In this document: positions 51,809 through 60,160 of the stretch, one piece after another
How the letters are laid out: every line of letters begins with the position of its first letter
Position numbering within the stretch: the stretch's first letter is position 1
Assembly: GCA_028876495.1 (NCBI GenBank)
Contig: JAGWRO010000093.1
Coordinates: 1 to 64,000, forward strand
Source: Bacteroidota bacterium
Lineage (GTDB): Bacteria > Bacteroidota > Bacteroidia > Chitinophagales > Chitinophagaceae
Reading direction: 5' to 3'
Length of the DNA: 64,000 nt
The notes under the pieces: generated by a model
What the model was told of the DNA's origin: nothing
Seen by the model: the letters and a program-made list of their open reading frames with translations, nothing else
Database searches by the model: none
Translations under genes and position numbers: made by a program

Positions 51809-53113
51809 ATGGCTGAGGAAAAAACACCTAAAGTCAAACGAAATAAACTGCAGAAATTTTTTTCAATTCTTGGCCCCGGGCTTACCACCGGCGCAGCTGA
51901 TGATGATCCATCCGGTATTGCTACCTATTCCCAAACAGGTGCCCAGTTTGGTTATGGACAATTGTGGACCGCGCTTTATATGCTTCCTTTTATGATTGGC
52001 GTACAGGAAGCCTGTGCCAGAATAGGAATAGTGACCGGCAAAGGGATTACGGCAAATATGAAGGCACATTACAGCCCAAAAGTGGTGTATTTTACAGTGA
52101 GCCTTTTAGTAGTTGCCAATGTGCTTAATATCGGGGCAGACATTGGCGCCATGGCAGCGGCCGCCAGGTTAATTCTCCCATTGCCATTTGTAGTATGGAC
52201 TTTACTTTTTACTGTAAGCATTTTGATCCTGGAAATATTTACAACTTATAAAGTTTATGCGAGAATATTGAAATGGCTGGCGCTTTCATTGCTTGCTTAT
52301 CCGGTTACTATTTTTATTATTCACATGCCATGGCTTGCAGTGATGAAAGCAACATTTATCCCTCATATTGAATTTAATTTTGCGTTCTTTTTTATTATCA
52401 CAGGAGTGCTCGGAACGACCATTTCTCCCTACATGTTTTTTTGGCAAACTTCCCAGGAAGTAGAACAATTAAAAGAAAAAAATTGGATAAATAACGGAAT
52501 ACCTTCCATCCGAAAAAGTAATATACGCTCCATGCGTATTGACAATAATGCCGGAATGATTATTTCTGAAATTACCACCTGGAGCATTATAGTGGTTGCA
52601 GGAACCGTTTTACACAATAGTGGAATTACCGACATACAAACTGCTGCAGATGCGGCTAAAGCGATTGAACCATTGGTACATTCTTTTCCGCATTCGGGCT
52701 ATTTATCAAAAGTTATTTTTTCTATTGGGATCATCGGCCTGGGATTTTTGGCAATCCCTGTTCTCTCCGGTTCCGCTGCCTACGCGGTTTCCGAAGCCGT
52801 AAACTGGGAAGCAGGATTAAATTTGAAATTAAAAAAAGCGCATGGGTTTTATGGCATTATCACTATTGCTACGCTTATTGGTTTGATCATCAATTTTGTT
52901 GGAATTAATCCGGTAAAAGCGCTCGTGTACGTTGCGGTGCTAAATGGCGTGGCTGCAGTCCCGCTGATTTTTTTAATCATTAAAATCTCCACCAATAAAG
53001 CCATCATGGGAAAATACAAAAGCGGCCTGCTTTCAAAGACCTTTTTATGGATTACTTTCCTGGCAATGGCTTTAGCGGCGATTGCAACGCTTATTATATT
53101 GGTGAATGGTTAG
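51809..53113 (+). CDS. Nramp-related divalent metal transporter
   Basis: 434 residues from ATG 51809 (a TTG ten codons earlier is possible), about eleven helices. Helix 1 has GPGLTTGAADDDPSG where classic Nramp has DPGN, and helix 6 has TISPYMFFWQ where classic Nramp has MPH. Both metal-binding motifs are thus altered in the way seen in the distant Nramp-like clade that includes magnesium-type transporters, so Mn/Fe transport should not be assumed. It stands alone, divergent from the LOG gene. Confidence 0.87.
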   Translation: MAEEKTPKVKRNKLQKFFSILGPGLTTGAADDDPSGIATYSQTGAQFGYGQLWTALYMLPFMIGVQEACARIGIVTGKGITANMKAHYSPKVVYFTVSLLVVANVLNIGADIGAMAAAARLILPLPFVVWTLLFTVSILILEIFTTYKVYARILKWLALSLLAYPVTIFIIHMPWLAVMKATFIPHIEFNFAFFFIITGVLGTTISPYMFFWQTSQEVEQLKEKNWINNGIPSIRKSNIRSMRIDNNAGMIISEITTWSIIVVAGTVLHNSGITDIQTAADAAKAIEPLVHSFPHSGYLSKVIFSIGIIGLGFLAIPVLSGSAAYAVSEAVNWEAGLNLKLKKAHGFYGIITIATLIGLIINFVGINPVKALVYVAVLNGVAAVPLIFLIIKISTNKAIMGKYKSGLLSKTFLWITFLAMALAAIATLIILVNG

Positions 53114-53154
53114 TAGATGCTAATTGCCCTTTTCTCATTGCTCTTCTCCGATAT

Positions 53155-53351
53155 CTATTTCTTCTCCACCAGCACTTTCAATTCAGCTGCATTTTTTACA
53201 GCATTACAACCGATATCGTTATTGAAATAAATGAAGACCTTTTGGGTTTTCTTTGATGCGCGATTTTTTTTTACCATCTTTTTCAGGTCAGAAGTTGAGT
53301 ACGGAGACCTTTATAATGAAAGCCGGAACATCCGATGTGCCATTCTATCAT
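53155..53351 (-). pseudogene. internally deleted DUF72 (YecE-like) gene remnant
   Basis: Read on the minus strand from ATG 53349-53351, the start MIEWHIGCSGFHYK is the conserved N-terminus of DUF72 proteins. After about 14 codons the frame changes, and another frame gives SPYSTSDLKKM, then KTQKVFIYFNNDIG and NAVKNAAELKVLVEKK with a stop at 53155, the conserved C-terminus. About 175 internal residues (of about 240) are missing. Both ends are nevertheless well preserved, so the deletion is probably recent in evolutionary terms. It cannot give a functional protein. Confidence 0.8.
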
Positions 53352-53440
53352 GCTGCTGAGATTAGATTTTGCAAATCTCAAATAACATGCCTATAGAGTG
53401 TTTTAGAGTAAATTAAAAATCATTGGATTTTGTTTGTTGT

Positions 53441-53476
53441 TCAGGCCTCACCCCAACCCCGCAAAGGAGAGGAACC
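53441..53476. repeat. possible intergenic CCTCACCCC-type repeat
   Basis: GGCCTCACCCCAACCCC followed by AAAGGAGAGG is GC-rich against an AT-rich background and resembles the short repeats (CCCCAACCCCTCTCC...GGAGAGG) dispersed in many Bacteroidota. Only one copy is seen here, so the call rests on similarity I recall. Confidence 0.4.
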
Positions 53477-53500
53477 CGAAGATTGGGAAGTGGACAATAA

Positions 53501-55564
53501 CTAATAATTCAATAATTCAATAATCAGCTTACTCACTTTTTCTGCATTGGGCAGCATGGCATTTTCCAGAATCAAATTCATAGGAATTGCAGGAAGATTT
53601 AAAGCGCCGAGCACGCGGACCGGCGCGTCTAAAAATTGAAAACATTCTTTCGAAATACGCCCTGCAAGCGCTTCTGCAAAGGAATTATTTTGTTGCTCTT
53701 CTGTAAGAACCAAACATTTTCCATGCTTTTTCACCGTTGAAAAAATCAATTCTTCATCCAACGGAAACAGCGTTCTTACATCTATAACTTCTACCTGGGC
53801 TGGAAAGTTTTTTGCCGCGGCTTTTGCCCAATAAACACCCATTCCATAAGTGATGACACAGCAAGTTTCACCGGAGTTGATTTTATTTTCATCAGCCTTC
53901 AAAACTACATTTCCCTTACCTAACGGTAATACATAATCGCGGGAAGGCTCGGCAGTTTTTGCTTCTTCCGTTCCGGGAACTTTACTCCAGTAAAGTCCTT
54001 TGTGTTCCAGCATGATAACAGGATTCGGATCAAGAAAAGCGGCCTTCATTAAACCTTTCATGTCTGCAGCATTGGACGGATAAGCAATTTTTATTCCTTT
54101 AATAGCAAGCAAAAAAGTTTCAATACTTCCACTGTGATAAGGGCCGCCGCCTCCGTAAGCTCCTATCGGTACACGAATTACCGTTTGCACCGGAAATTTT
54201 CCGTTACTTAAATAACAACTCTTGGCAACTTCTGTATACAATTGATTAAAACCCGGAAAAATATAATCCGCAAACTGAACTTCAACAATGGGCTTAACAC
54301 CGCTTGCGCTCATGCCAACAGCAGAACCGATAATGTATGCTTCCTGGATGGCGGTATTAAAAACCCGGTGATCTCCAAATTCTTCTCCTAATGTAGCTGC
54401 CTCTCTAAAAACCCCGCCAAGTCTTTGTCCTACATCCTGTCCGTATAAAACAGCTTCAGGAAATTCTTCCATAATTTCACGAATGGCAAACAACGCCGCA
54501 TCTACCATTACTACTTTTTCTTTTCCTTCAGGATGGCGTTCTCCTTTTTCTTCTGTAACAGTGGTAGGTGCAAAAATATGCTCTGCGACTTTTGAAGGAT
54601 CGGGTTCCGGAGCCGATTTCGCGCTTTCAAACTGTTGCGCCACCGCATCTGCTACAATCGCCTCTATTTCATTTAAATCATTTTCTGCAATACCAGAATG
54701 AAGCAGCCGGGTTTTTAATTTAGGTAGCGGATCGTCTTCAGCGTGTTTTGCAAGATCTTCTTCTGAACGATAAAATTCTCGTCTAACGCCGCTTGTATGA
54801 TGACCAAGCAGCGGCACTTTGGCATGAACTAAAAAAGGTTCAGAATTTTCACGTACCTGGCCTACCACATTTTTCATCACTTCATAGCTTTGAAAAAAAT
54901 CACTACCGTCTATGCTTATACGCTGCATGCCTTTAAATCCCTTTGCAAACTCAGAAGCGTTCATAGTTCTTGCTTCAGACGAGGTAACACTAATTCCCCA
55001 GCCATTATCCTGTACCAGGTAAATGATGCGAAGTTTTTTTAAAACCGCCACCTGCATGGCTTCTGACACTTCGCCTTCTGTAAGGCTTGCATCGCCAAGC
55101 GAACAAATAACAATGGGAGTTTCTCCATCTTTTCCTTTTTTATAAAGAGGAGAATCAATCGATTGTAAATATTGTAATCCTTGTGCAACACCTGTGGTGG
55201 GAATTGCCTGCATTCCTGTAGCGCTGCTTTGATGAATGATGGTTGGTTTATCTTCTCCGCGATAATTTGGATGAGAATAATATTCTCTCCCTCCCGTAAA
55301 AATATCATCACGTTTCGCCAGCAATTGCAACATTAAAGTATAAGGGGTAAAACCTAATCCAAGTAGCAAACTTTCATCACGATAATAAGGGCTTACAAAG
55401 TCACACGGCAATAACTGAAAAGCAGTTGCTAATTGAATCGCTTCATGCCCGCGGGAAGTGGAATGGACATATTTGCAAACCTGCCTGTTGGCTTCATACG
55501 TTCGGGCCATTGCGCCCGCTGTGCACATTAAGCGAAAAGCGTTGAGAAGAATTTCTTTATCCAT
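53501..55564 (-). CDS. fused branched-chain 2-oxoacid dehydrogenase E1 (alpha + beta)
   Basis: 687 residues. The alpha part (about 1-330) carries HSTSRGHEAIQLATAFQL and the thiamine diphosphate motif GDASLTEGEVSEAMQVAV...QDNGWGIS. The beta part (about 345-687) carries YGQDVGQRLGGVFREA and VPIGAYGGGGPYHSGS. It decarboxylates branched-chain 2-oxoacids (or pyruvate-like acids) and passes the acyl group to an E2. The fused form is typical of Bacteroidota. E2 and E3 are not in this window. Confidence 0.94.
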   Translation of the reverse strand: MDKEILLNAFRLMCTAGAMARTYEANRQVCKYVHSTSRGHEAIQLATAFQLLPCDFVSPYYRDESLLLGLGFTPYTLMLQLLAKRDDIFTGGREYYSHPNYRGEDKPTIIHQSSATGMQAIPTTGVAQGLQYLQSIDSPLYKKGKDGETPIVICSLGDASLTEGEVSEAMQVAVLKKLRIIYLVQDNGWGISVTSSEARTMNASEFAKGFKGMQRISIDGSDFFQSYEVMKNVVGQVRENSEPFLVHAKVPLLGHHTSGVRREFYRSEEDLAKHAEDDPLPKLKTRLLHSGIAENDLNEIEAIVADAVAQQFESAKSAPEPDPSKVAEHIFAPTTVTEEKGERHPEGKEKVVMVDAALFAIREIMEEFPEAVLYGQDVGQRLGGVFREAATLGEEFGDHRVFNTAIQEAYIIGSAVGMSASGVKPIVEVQFADYIFPGFNQLYTEVAKSCYLSNGKFPVQTVIRVPIGAYGGGGPYHSGSIETFLLAIKGIKIAYPSNAADMKGLMKAAFLDPNPVIMLEHKGLYWSKVPGTEEAKTAEPSRDYVLPLGKGNVVLKADENKINSGETCCVITYGMGVYWAKAAAKNFPAQVEVIDVRTLFPLDEELIFSTVKKHGKCLVLTEEQQNNSFAEALAGRISKECFQFLDAPVRVLGALNLPAIPMNLILENAMLPNAEKVSKLIIELLNY

Positions 55565-55689
55565 AATTAATTAGCTGATTTGCAAATTAGCTAATTAATT
55601 TCTTAATGGGTAATGATTGAGACGCGATCAGTTATTCAAATTATTCCTTACATTAGTGTCGAATTAATTCATATCTAAATTGATCGCTC

Positions 55690-56046
55690 ATGCTGTTTCC
55701 CCGCATTTTAAAAATCAGCATTCCTATGATGTTAGCAATCTTTTGCACTTTAGGTATAAAAGACCTTTCATCAATTAAGAATAACCTGGCAGAAAATGAA
55801 ATTTTCCTGAATTTCGATTATCTGAAGTTTAATAACAATGGCAAATTGCAGGCAATTAAATATTCAGTTAAATACAAAACCGTTGGTGGAGCAGATGAAT
55901 CAAAAGATATGAAAAAGGAACTGGGATTTATCGTTAATACAGATTCAAATCCACATGCTAAATATGGGATTATAGTCGGTTTTAAAGATCAAATTGAAAA
56001 ACGCAGGATAGAAATAGAAAGAGGGGAATTTCCTCCAAAGAATTGA
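55690..56046 (+). CDS. small secreted or membrane-anchored hypothetical protein
   Basis: 118 residues with a hydrophobic N-terminus (ILKISIPMMLAIFCTLG) and a polar domain (FDYLKFNNNGKLQAIKYSVK; KELGFIVNTDSNPHAKYGII). I do not recognise a family. The FNNNGKLQAIKYSV segment faintly resembles the C-terminal repeats of Bacteroidota BlaR1-type sensor proteins. It is a lone gene between the E1 gene and convergent bioB. Confidence 0.6.
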   Translation: MLFPRILKISIPMMLAIFCTLGIKDLSSIKNNLAENEIFLNFDYLKFNNNGKLQAIKYSVKYKTVGGADESKDMKKELGFIVNTDSNPHAKYGIIVGFKDQIEKRRIEIERGEFPPKN

Positions 56047-56057
56047 ATCAATTTGTC

Positions 56058-57062
56058 TTAAAGAATTGCCTTCTCAACGAAACCTCCTGCTTCGGCAGTG
56101 GCTACCTCTTTAAAAGATTCCCGCGGTTTTAAACCAAGCAATTGGAACATCGCATTGTCTTCTTCAAAACCGGGATTTGGAGTAGTCAATAATTTCTCTC
56201 CCGAAAAAATGGAATTGGCACCTGCCATAAAACACAAGGCCTGTTCGGCAACTGTCATTTCAGTTCTTCCGGCGCTCAATCGAACCATCGCTTTAGGCAT
56301 AATGATTCTTGCAGTAGCGATCATACGTATCATATCCCAAACATCTACTTTTTCATTTCCTTCCAGCGGCGTTCCTTTTACTCTTACCAGCGCGTTTATC
56401 GGAACGCTTCCGGGATGAACGGGCAGCGTTGACAAGGTGTGCAACATTCCGATTCTGTCTTCATGCGTTTCTCCCAAACCGATAATGCCGCCGCTGCAAA
56501 CACTTATACCTGCTTTGCGCACATTACCCAATGTTTTTAAACGATCATTGTAAGTGCGGGTAGAAATTATATCCGCATAATGTTCTTCCGAAGTATCAAC
56601 ATTGTGGTTGTAGGCGTACAATCCTGCGGCCTGTAATTTTTCCGCCTGGCTTTCGGTAAGCATGCCCATTGTGCAACAAACTTCCATACCCAATTCATTT
56701 ACGCCTTTTACCATTTCCAATACACGATCAAAATCCCTGTTGTCTCTCACTTCGCGCCAGGCAGCACCCATGCAAAATCTTGTTGATCCTGCATGTTTCG
56801 CCTTTTGTGCATATGCCAACACTTCTTCTTTCTTCATTAATGCCTGCACATCCACGCCTGTGTTGTATCTCGCTGCCTGGGGGCAATACGCACAATCTTC
56901 AGGGCAGCCACCGGTCTTGATAGAAAGTAACGTACACACCTGTACTTCGCCGGTTGCCTGGTACTCACGGTGAACCACAGACGCTTCATAGATCAGTTCC
57001 AGCAAAGGCATATTATAGATTTCAGAAATTTCCTCTTTTGTCCAGTTGTTTCTTAACGACAT
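56058..57062 (-). CDS. bioB: biotin synthase
   Basis: Radical SAM enzyme that inserts sulfur into dethiobiotin. 334 residues; the [4Fe-4S] motif is [16 protein letters not shown] near 52-67, and the [2Fe-2S] ligands are in later segments ([32 protein letters not shown], and RLSAGRTEM). No other biotin gene is nearby. The ATG follows the PIN-protein stop codon without a gap (TAAATG), so it is translated from the same mRNA as the toxin-antitoxin pair. Confidence 0.96.
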   Translation of the reverse strand: MSLRNNWTKEEISEIYNMPLLELIYEASVVHREYQATGEVQVCTLLSIKTGGCPEDCAYCPQAARYNTGVDVQALMKKEEVLAYAQKAKHAGSTRFCMGAAWREVRDNRDFDRVLEMVKGVNELGMEVCCTMGMLTESQAEKLQAAGLYAYNHNVDTSEEHYADIISTRTYNDRLKTLGNVRKAGISVCSGGIIGLGETHEDRIGMLHTLSTLPVHPGSVPINALVRVKGTPLEGNEKVDVWDMIRMIATARIIMPKAMVRLSAGRTEMTVAEQALCFMAGANSIFSGEKLLTTPNPGFEEDNAMFQLLGLKPRESFKEVATAEAGGFVEKAIL

Positions 57063-57470
57063 TTATTTAAATGGATTTATAATAATTAGTGTATTTTCGA
57101 TTTTTTGTTTATGATGCAAATCTTCTGAGTATAAGATGGAACAACCATTCTCCAGGGCAGATAAAATTATTAAAGAATCGTAATAAGAGAATTTGTATTT
57201 GAAATGAACCCGAAGTGCTGTTGTTACAGTTTCTACATTATTAATAGCAATTAAAAAATTGCTACTCATCTCCGATAAAGCGCGGGAGATGGAAAGGTCA
57301 TCCATCTTAAATTTTTTAATTAAAATATTGCACATTTCCTGGAGTACCTGGGTACTTATTACGCCATTGGAATCTAAAATAAGTCTTTTAGCCATATCCT
57401 TTTTTGGCTCAGATTTATATGAGTAAGAATATAAAATAATGTTTGTATCAAAAAAAACTTCATCGCTCAT
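57063..57470 (-). CDS. PIN-domain (VapC-like) toxin
   Basis: 135 residues with the PIN fold: first acid Asp8 in FFDTNIILYSY, a middle acid in the helix after ISTQVLQEMCNIL, and DSLIILSALENGCSILYSED near the end. PIN toxins are RNases that cut tRNA or rRNA when the antitoxin is lost. The gene overlaps the antitoxin end by 11 bp, as is usual for such pairs, and touches bioB. Confidence 0.88.
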   Translation of the reverse strand: MSDEVFFDTNIILYSYSYKSEPKKDMAKRLILDSNGVISTQVLQEMCNILIKKFKMDDLSISRALSEMSSNFLIAINNVETVTTALRVHFKYKFSYYDSLIILSALENGCSILYSEDLHHKQKIENTLIIINPFK

Positions 57471-57672
57471 TGGCTTCTTCCCTGTTAAATTTAAATCCTG
57501 TAAGATCTAATGTAATTGCATCAAAACTTTTCTTCCTGGGGTCTCTTGAAACCTTTTGCTTTTCCTCCAATTCAAATGCGAGTACTTCAATTTTTTTTCC
57601 AATAAAATGATCAGGAATGGTCAACTCTATTTTATTGTTTTCAGGAATAACAATTTCTCTTATTGATTCCAT
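57460..57672 (-). CDS. antitoxin of the PIN pair
   Basis: 70 residues: an N-terminal AbrB/MazE-like beta segment (IVIPENNKIELTIPDHFIGK, KKIEVLAFELEE) that binds DNA, and a C-terminal tail (RDPRKKSFDAITLDLTGFKF) that probably enters the toxin active site. It overlaps the PIN gene by 11 bp and starts 17 bp after the M42 peptidase gene, so the pair sits inside a longer operon. Confidence 0.8.
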   Translation of the reverse strand: MESIREIVIPENNKIELTIPDHFIGKKIEVLAFELEEKQKVSRDPRKKSFDAITLDLTGFKFNREEANER

Positions 57673-57689
57673 ATAATAAATTTTGTTCG

Positions 57690-58793
57690 TTAAAAATAAC
57701 TCAAATTCGTTTTAGGCGTTAACGCCAGTAAGCTTTCATACATAAGCCTGATCGTGCTTTCAACATCTGCTTTATTGATCATTTCTACAGTTGTATGCAT
57801 GTAACGCAAAGGAATTGAAATTAACGCGGAAGGACAACCATCATTTGCATAAGCAAAAGAATCTGTATCAGTTCCGGTGCTGCGGCTAACTGCAGACAAC
57901 TGGTACGGAATTTTATTTTTGATCGCCGTTTCTTCTATCACGGCGAGTAGTTTATTATGAACCGCTGGTCCATACGTTAAGGCCGGTCCTTTACCGCATA
58001 CACATTCTCCCTCTTTATTTTTGTTGATCATCGGCGTTGTTGAATCGTGCGTTACATCGGTAACGATCGCTACATCAGGTTTAATTCTTCTTGCAATCAT
58101 CTCTGCACCACGCAAACCGATTTCTTCCTGAACTGCGTTTACGACATACAATGAGTAAGGAAGATCTTTCTTATTTTCCTTTAATAAACGGGCCACTTCA
58201 GCAATCATAAAACCACCGATGCGATTGTCGAAAGCACGGCCAATAAGATTATCATAAGCGATCTCATCATAACCTTCGGAATAAGTACACGCAGCGCCTA
58301 CATGCACACCGAGGTCTTCTACTTCTTTCTTATTTCGTGCTCCGCAATCGAGAAACAGTGTTTCCACTTTAGGTTGATTTTCCTTATCTCCGTTTCCTGA
58401 ACGTGTATGAATAGCGGGCCATCCAAAAACTGCCTTTACCGGTCCTTTTTTACCGTGAATAATTACCCTTTGTGAAGGCGCGATTTGCTGATCAACACCA
58501 CCGTTTCTTTTCAGGTAAATCAGTCCTTCAGGATTAATATAATTTACAAACCAACTGATCTCATCGGCATGTGCTTCAATTACAACTTTAAATTTTTTAT
58601 CAGGATTGATTACACCAACAGCCGTTCCGTAGGGATCTGTAAAAGTAGTGTCTACATATTTTTTTATATAATTAAGCCACACCTTTTGACCGTTGAATTC
58701 AAGGCCAATTGGCGATGCCGTATTCATGTAAGTTTTCAAAAATTCTTTGGATTGATCAGAAATACCAAAAGGTGATTTTTTATTTTTTGCCAT
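57690..58793 (-). CDS. M42-family aminopeptidase
   Basis: 367 residues of the glutamyl/TET-type aminopeptidase family with two metals. Ligands are visible in EAHADEISW (His75, Asp77), NLIGRAFDNRIGGF (Asp), and the catalytic pair in VQEEIGLRGAE, with a further ligand in TDVTHDST and a C-terminal histidine in PLRYMHTTVE. It degrades peptides in the cytosol as a large shell-shaped oligomer. Located between the UbiA-like gene and the antitoxin on the same strand. Confidence 0.93.
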   Translation of the reverse strand: MAKNKKSPFGISDQSKEFLKTYMNTASPIGLEFNGQKVWLNYIKKYVDTTFTDPYGTAVGVINPDKKFKVVIEAHADEISWFVNYINPEGLIYLKRNGGVDQQIAPSQRVIIHGKKGPVKAVFGWPAIHTRSGNGDKENQPKVETLFLDCGARNKKEVEDLGVHVGAACTYSEGYDEIAYDNLIGRAFDNRIGGFMIAEVARLLKENKKDLPYSLYVVNAVQEEIGLRGAEMIARRIKPDVAIVTDVTHDSTTPMINKNKEGECVCGKGPALTYGPAVHNKLLAVIEETAIKNKIPYQLSAVSRSTGTDTDSFAYANDGCPSALISIPLRYMHTTVEMINKADVESTIRLMYESLLALTPKTNLSYF

Positions 58794-58831
58794 ATATTAT
58801 TATTTGAATTCTTTATTAAGTATTTGCAAAT

Positions 58832-59680
58832 TTAAAGGTTTAAACTGAAAAGATAAACCAGCAGCGCCTGCAACAACATCATTCCGTCGATGCCGGCGAG
58901 ATAAATAAAATCGGTGTTGGTTTTCTTGGTTCTTTGAATGACTACAAACGTAATCAGGCAAGAAACTATCATGGCAATAAAAAACGATAATTGGGGAAGA
59001 TAGAGATATTGCAGCAAGGCGATTGCCAAAAACAGTAACAGCAAAACATAGGATAAAGTGTAGCACTGCTCCTTACCAAGCATTACAGCAAGGGTGTTAA
59101 TCTTTTCTCTACGATCAATCTCAATATCCCTAACATCGAATAGTAAACAAAGAATAAACATGAAAATAAATCTTTTGACAAAAACAAACGCAAAAAGCAG
59201 GCTATTTACCGGAACGGTGTTTACGGGGAACCAAACGGTTACCAATGTCCATAAAAGAGAGAGTGTAACAATTTTTAATAACCCGTAATCTTTGATGCGT
59301 CTTTTTTTTCCAAAAGGCAGAAAGGGAAAAGAATATAAAAATGAGATCGCTGCGAGGCAGCCAAGAATAAGAAAATGTTTAAGATGAAAACTGAAAAAAC
59401 TAAAAAGGATGAGTAAGGCGCCAACCACCAGGAGAAATAAATGAGTTTTTTTGTTGCTGAGTGACCACCGAAGTCTTTCAGAATTGTTAACCGCAATTTT
59501 TTTAGTGGAGTAATGAAGATTGTACTGGAGCAATGTGGCTCCGAAAACAAAACAATAAAAACTAAATGAATTAAGCGGCAGGCCTAAAAGTATATTGGTT
59601 TCGATACAAAAACCTACGGCACAAGCCGCTATAAAAATGCTGCTGAATAAAATAAATTCCAGTATTTTTTTCAAATACAC
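58832..59680 (-). CDS. UbiA-like membrane protein
   Basis: 282 residues, about eight helices. The second Asp-rich motif of UbiA prenyltransferases is present (DVRDIEIDR, acids 182, 185, 189), as is FLYSFPFLPFGKKRRIKDYG. However, the first motif NDxxDxxxD, which binds the magnesium-diphosphate and is expected near residues 53-62, is replaced by NLHYSTKKIA. So the fold is UbiA-like but classical prenyl transfer is doubtful. It directly follows the lipoprotein gene (2 bp). Confidence 0.75.
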   Translation of the reverse strand: MYLKKILEFILFSSIFIAACAVGFCIETNILLGLPLNSFSFYCFVFGATLLQYNLHYSTKKIAVNNSERLRWSLSNKKTHLFLLVVGALLILFSFFSFHLKHFLILGCLAAISFLYSFPFLPFGKKRRIKDYGLLKIVTLSLLWTLVTVWFPVNTVPVNSLLFAFVFVKRFIFMFILCLLFDVRDIEIDRREKINTLAVMLGKEQCYTLSYVLLLLFLAIALLQYLYLPQLSFFIAMIVSCLITFVVIQRTKKTNTDFIYLAGIDGMMLLQALLVYLFSLNL

Positions 59681-59682
59681 TT

Positions 59683-60123
59683 TTATTGATAATATAAAAT
59701 AATTGGCGGTGAAGATACAGTGTCGCTAACATGGTTGGCTTTATCCTTGATAGCAAAACGAAAAACAGCAGTATCATTTCTTTGGCATTGCGGAGAAATA
59801 TTTTCCAAAGAACTTACATTATTTCCGAAAGTAACTACGATATCCCCTTTCTGATTTTTGGTAGCCGGGAAAGAAGGAATCGAATCCGTTTCGCTAAAAC
59901 TGCTGGCAGAGCAGGTCGGTTCATTTTTTTCAATATATACAGAGCCTGAAACATCGCCTTCTGCATCTGTAAATGTCAAGGTAAACTTAACAACTGAACC
60001 CGGAGGAACACGAGTGGAACTGACGGATTTAAAAGTAAGGGAAGGGGTGGATTTATACTTATCCTTCTTGCAACCGGTTAAAATTGCAAATAAGAATATT
60101 GAAAATAAAACAGTGTATCGCAT
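59683..60123 (-). CDS. conserved lipoprotein of unknown function
   Basis: 146 residues: lipobox TGC with cysteine 18, then an Ig-like or cadherin-like beta domain (GSVVKFTLTFTDAEGDVSGS with the calcium-type DAEGDV motif). Two further cysteines (CSASSF and PQCQRN) may form a disulfide. It is the first gene of the minus-strand operon with the UbiA-like gene and is divergent from the LuxE-like gene. Confidence 0.75.
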   Translation of the reverse strand: MRYTVLFSIFLFAILTGCKKDKYKSTPSLTFKSVSSTRVPPGSVVKFTLTFTDAEGDVSGSVYIEKNEPTCSASSFSETDSIPSFPATKNQKGDIVVTFGNNVSSLENISPQCQRNDTAVFRFAIKDKANHVSDTVSSPPIILYYQ

Positions 60124-60160
60124 CTTTGTGGTTTATTTTTTCAAATTTAATTATTAAAAA

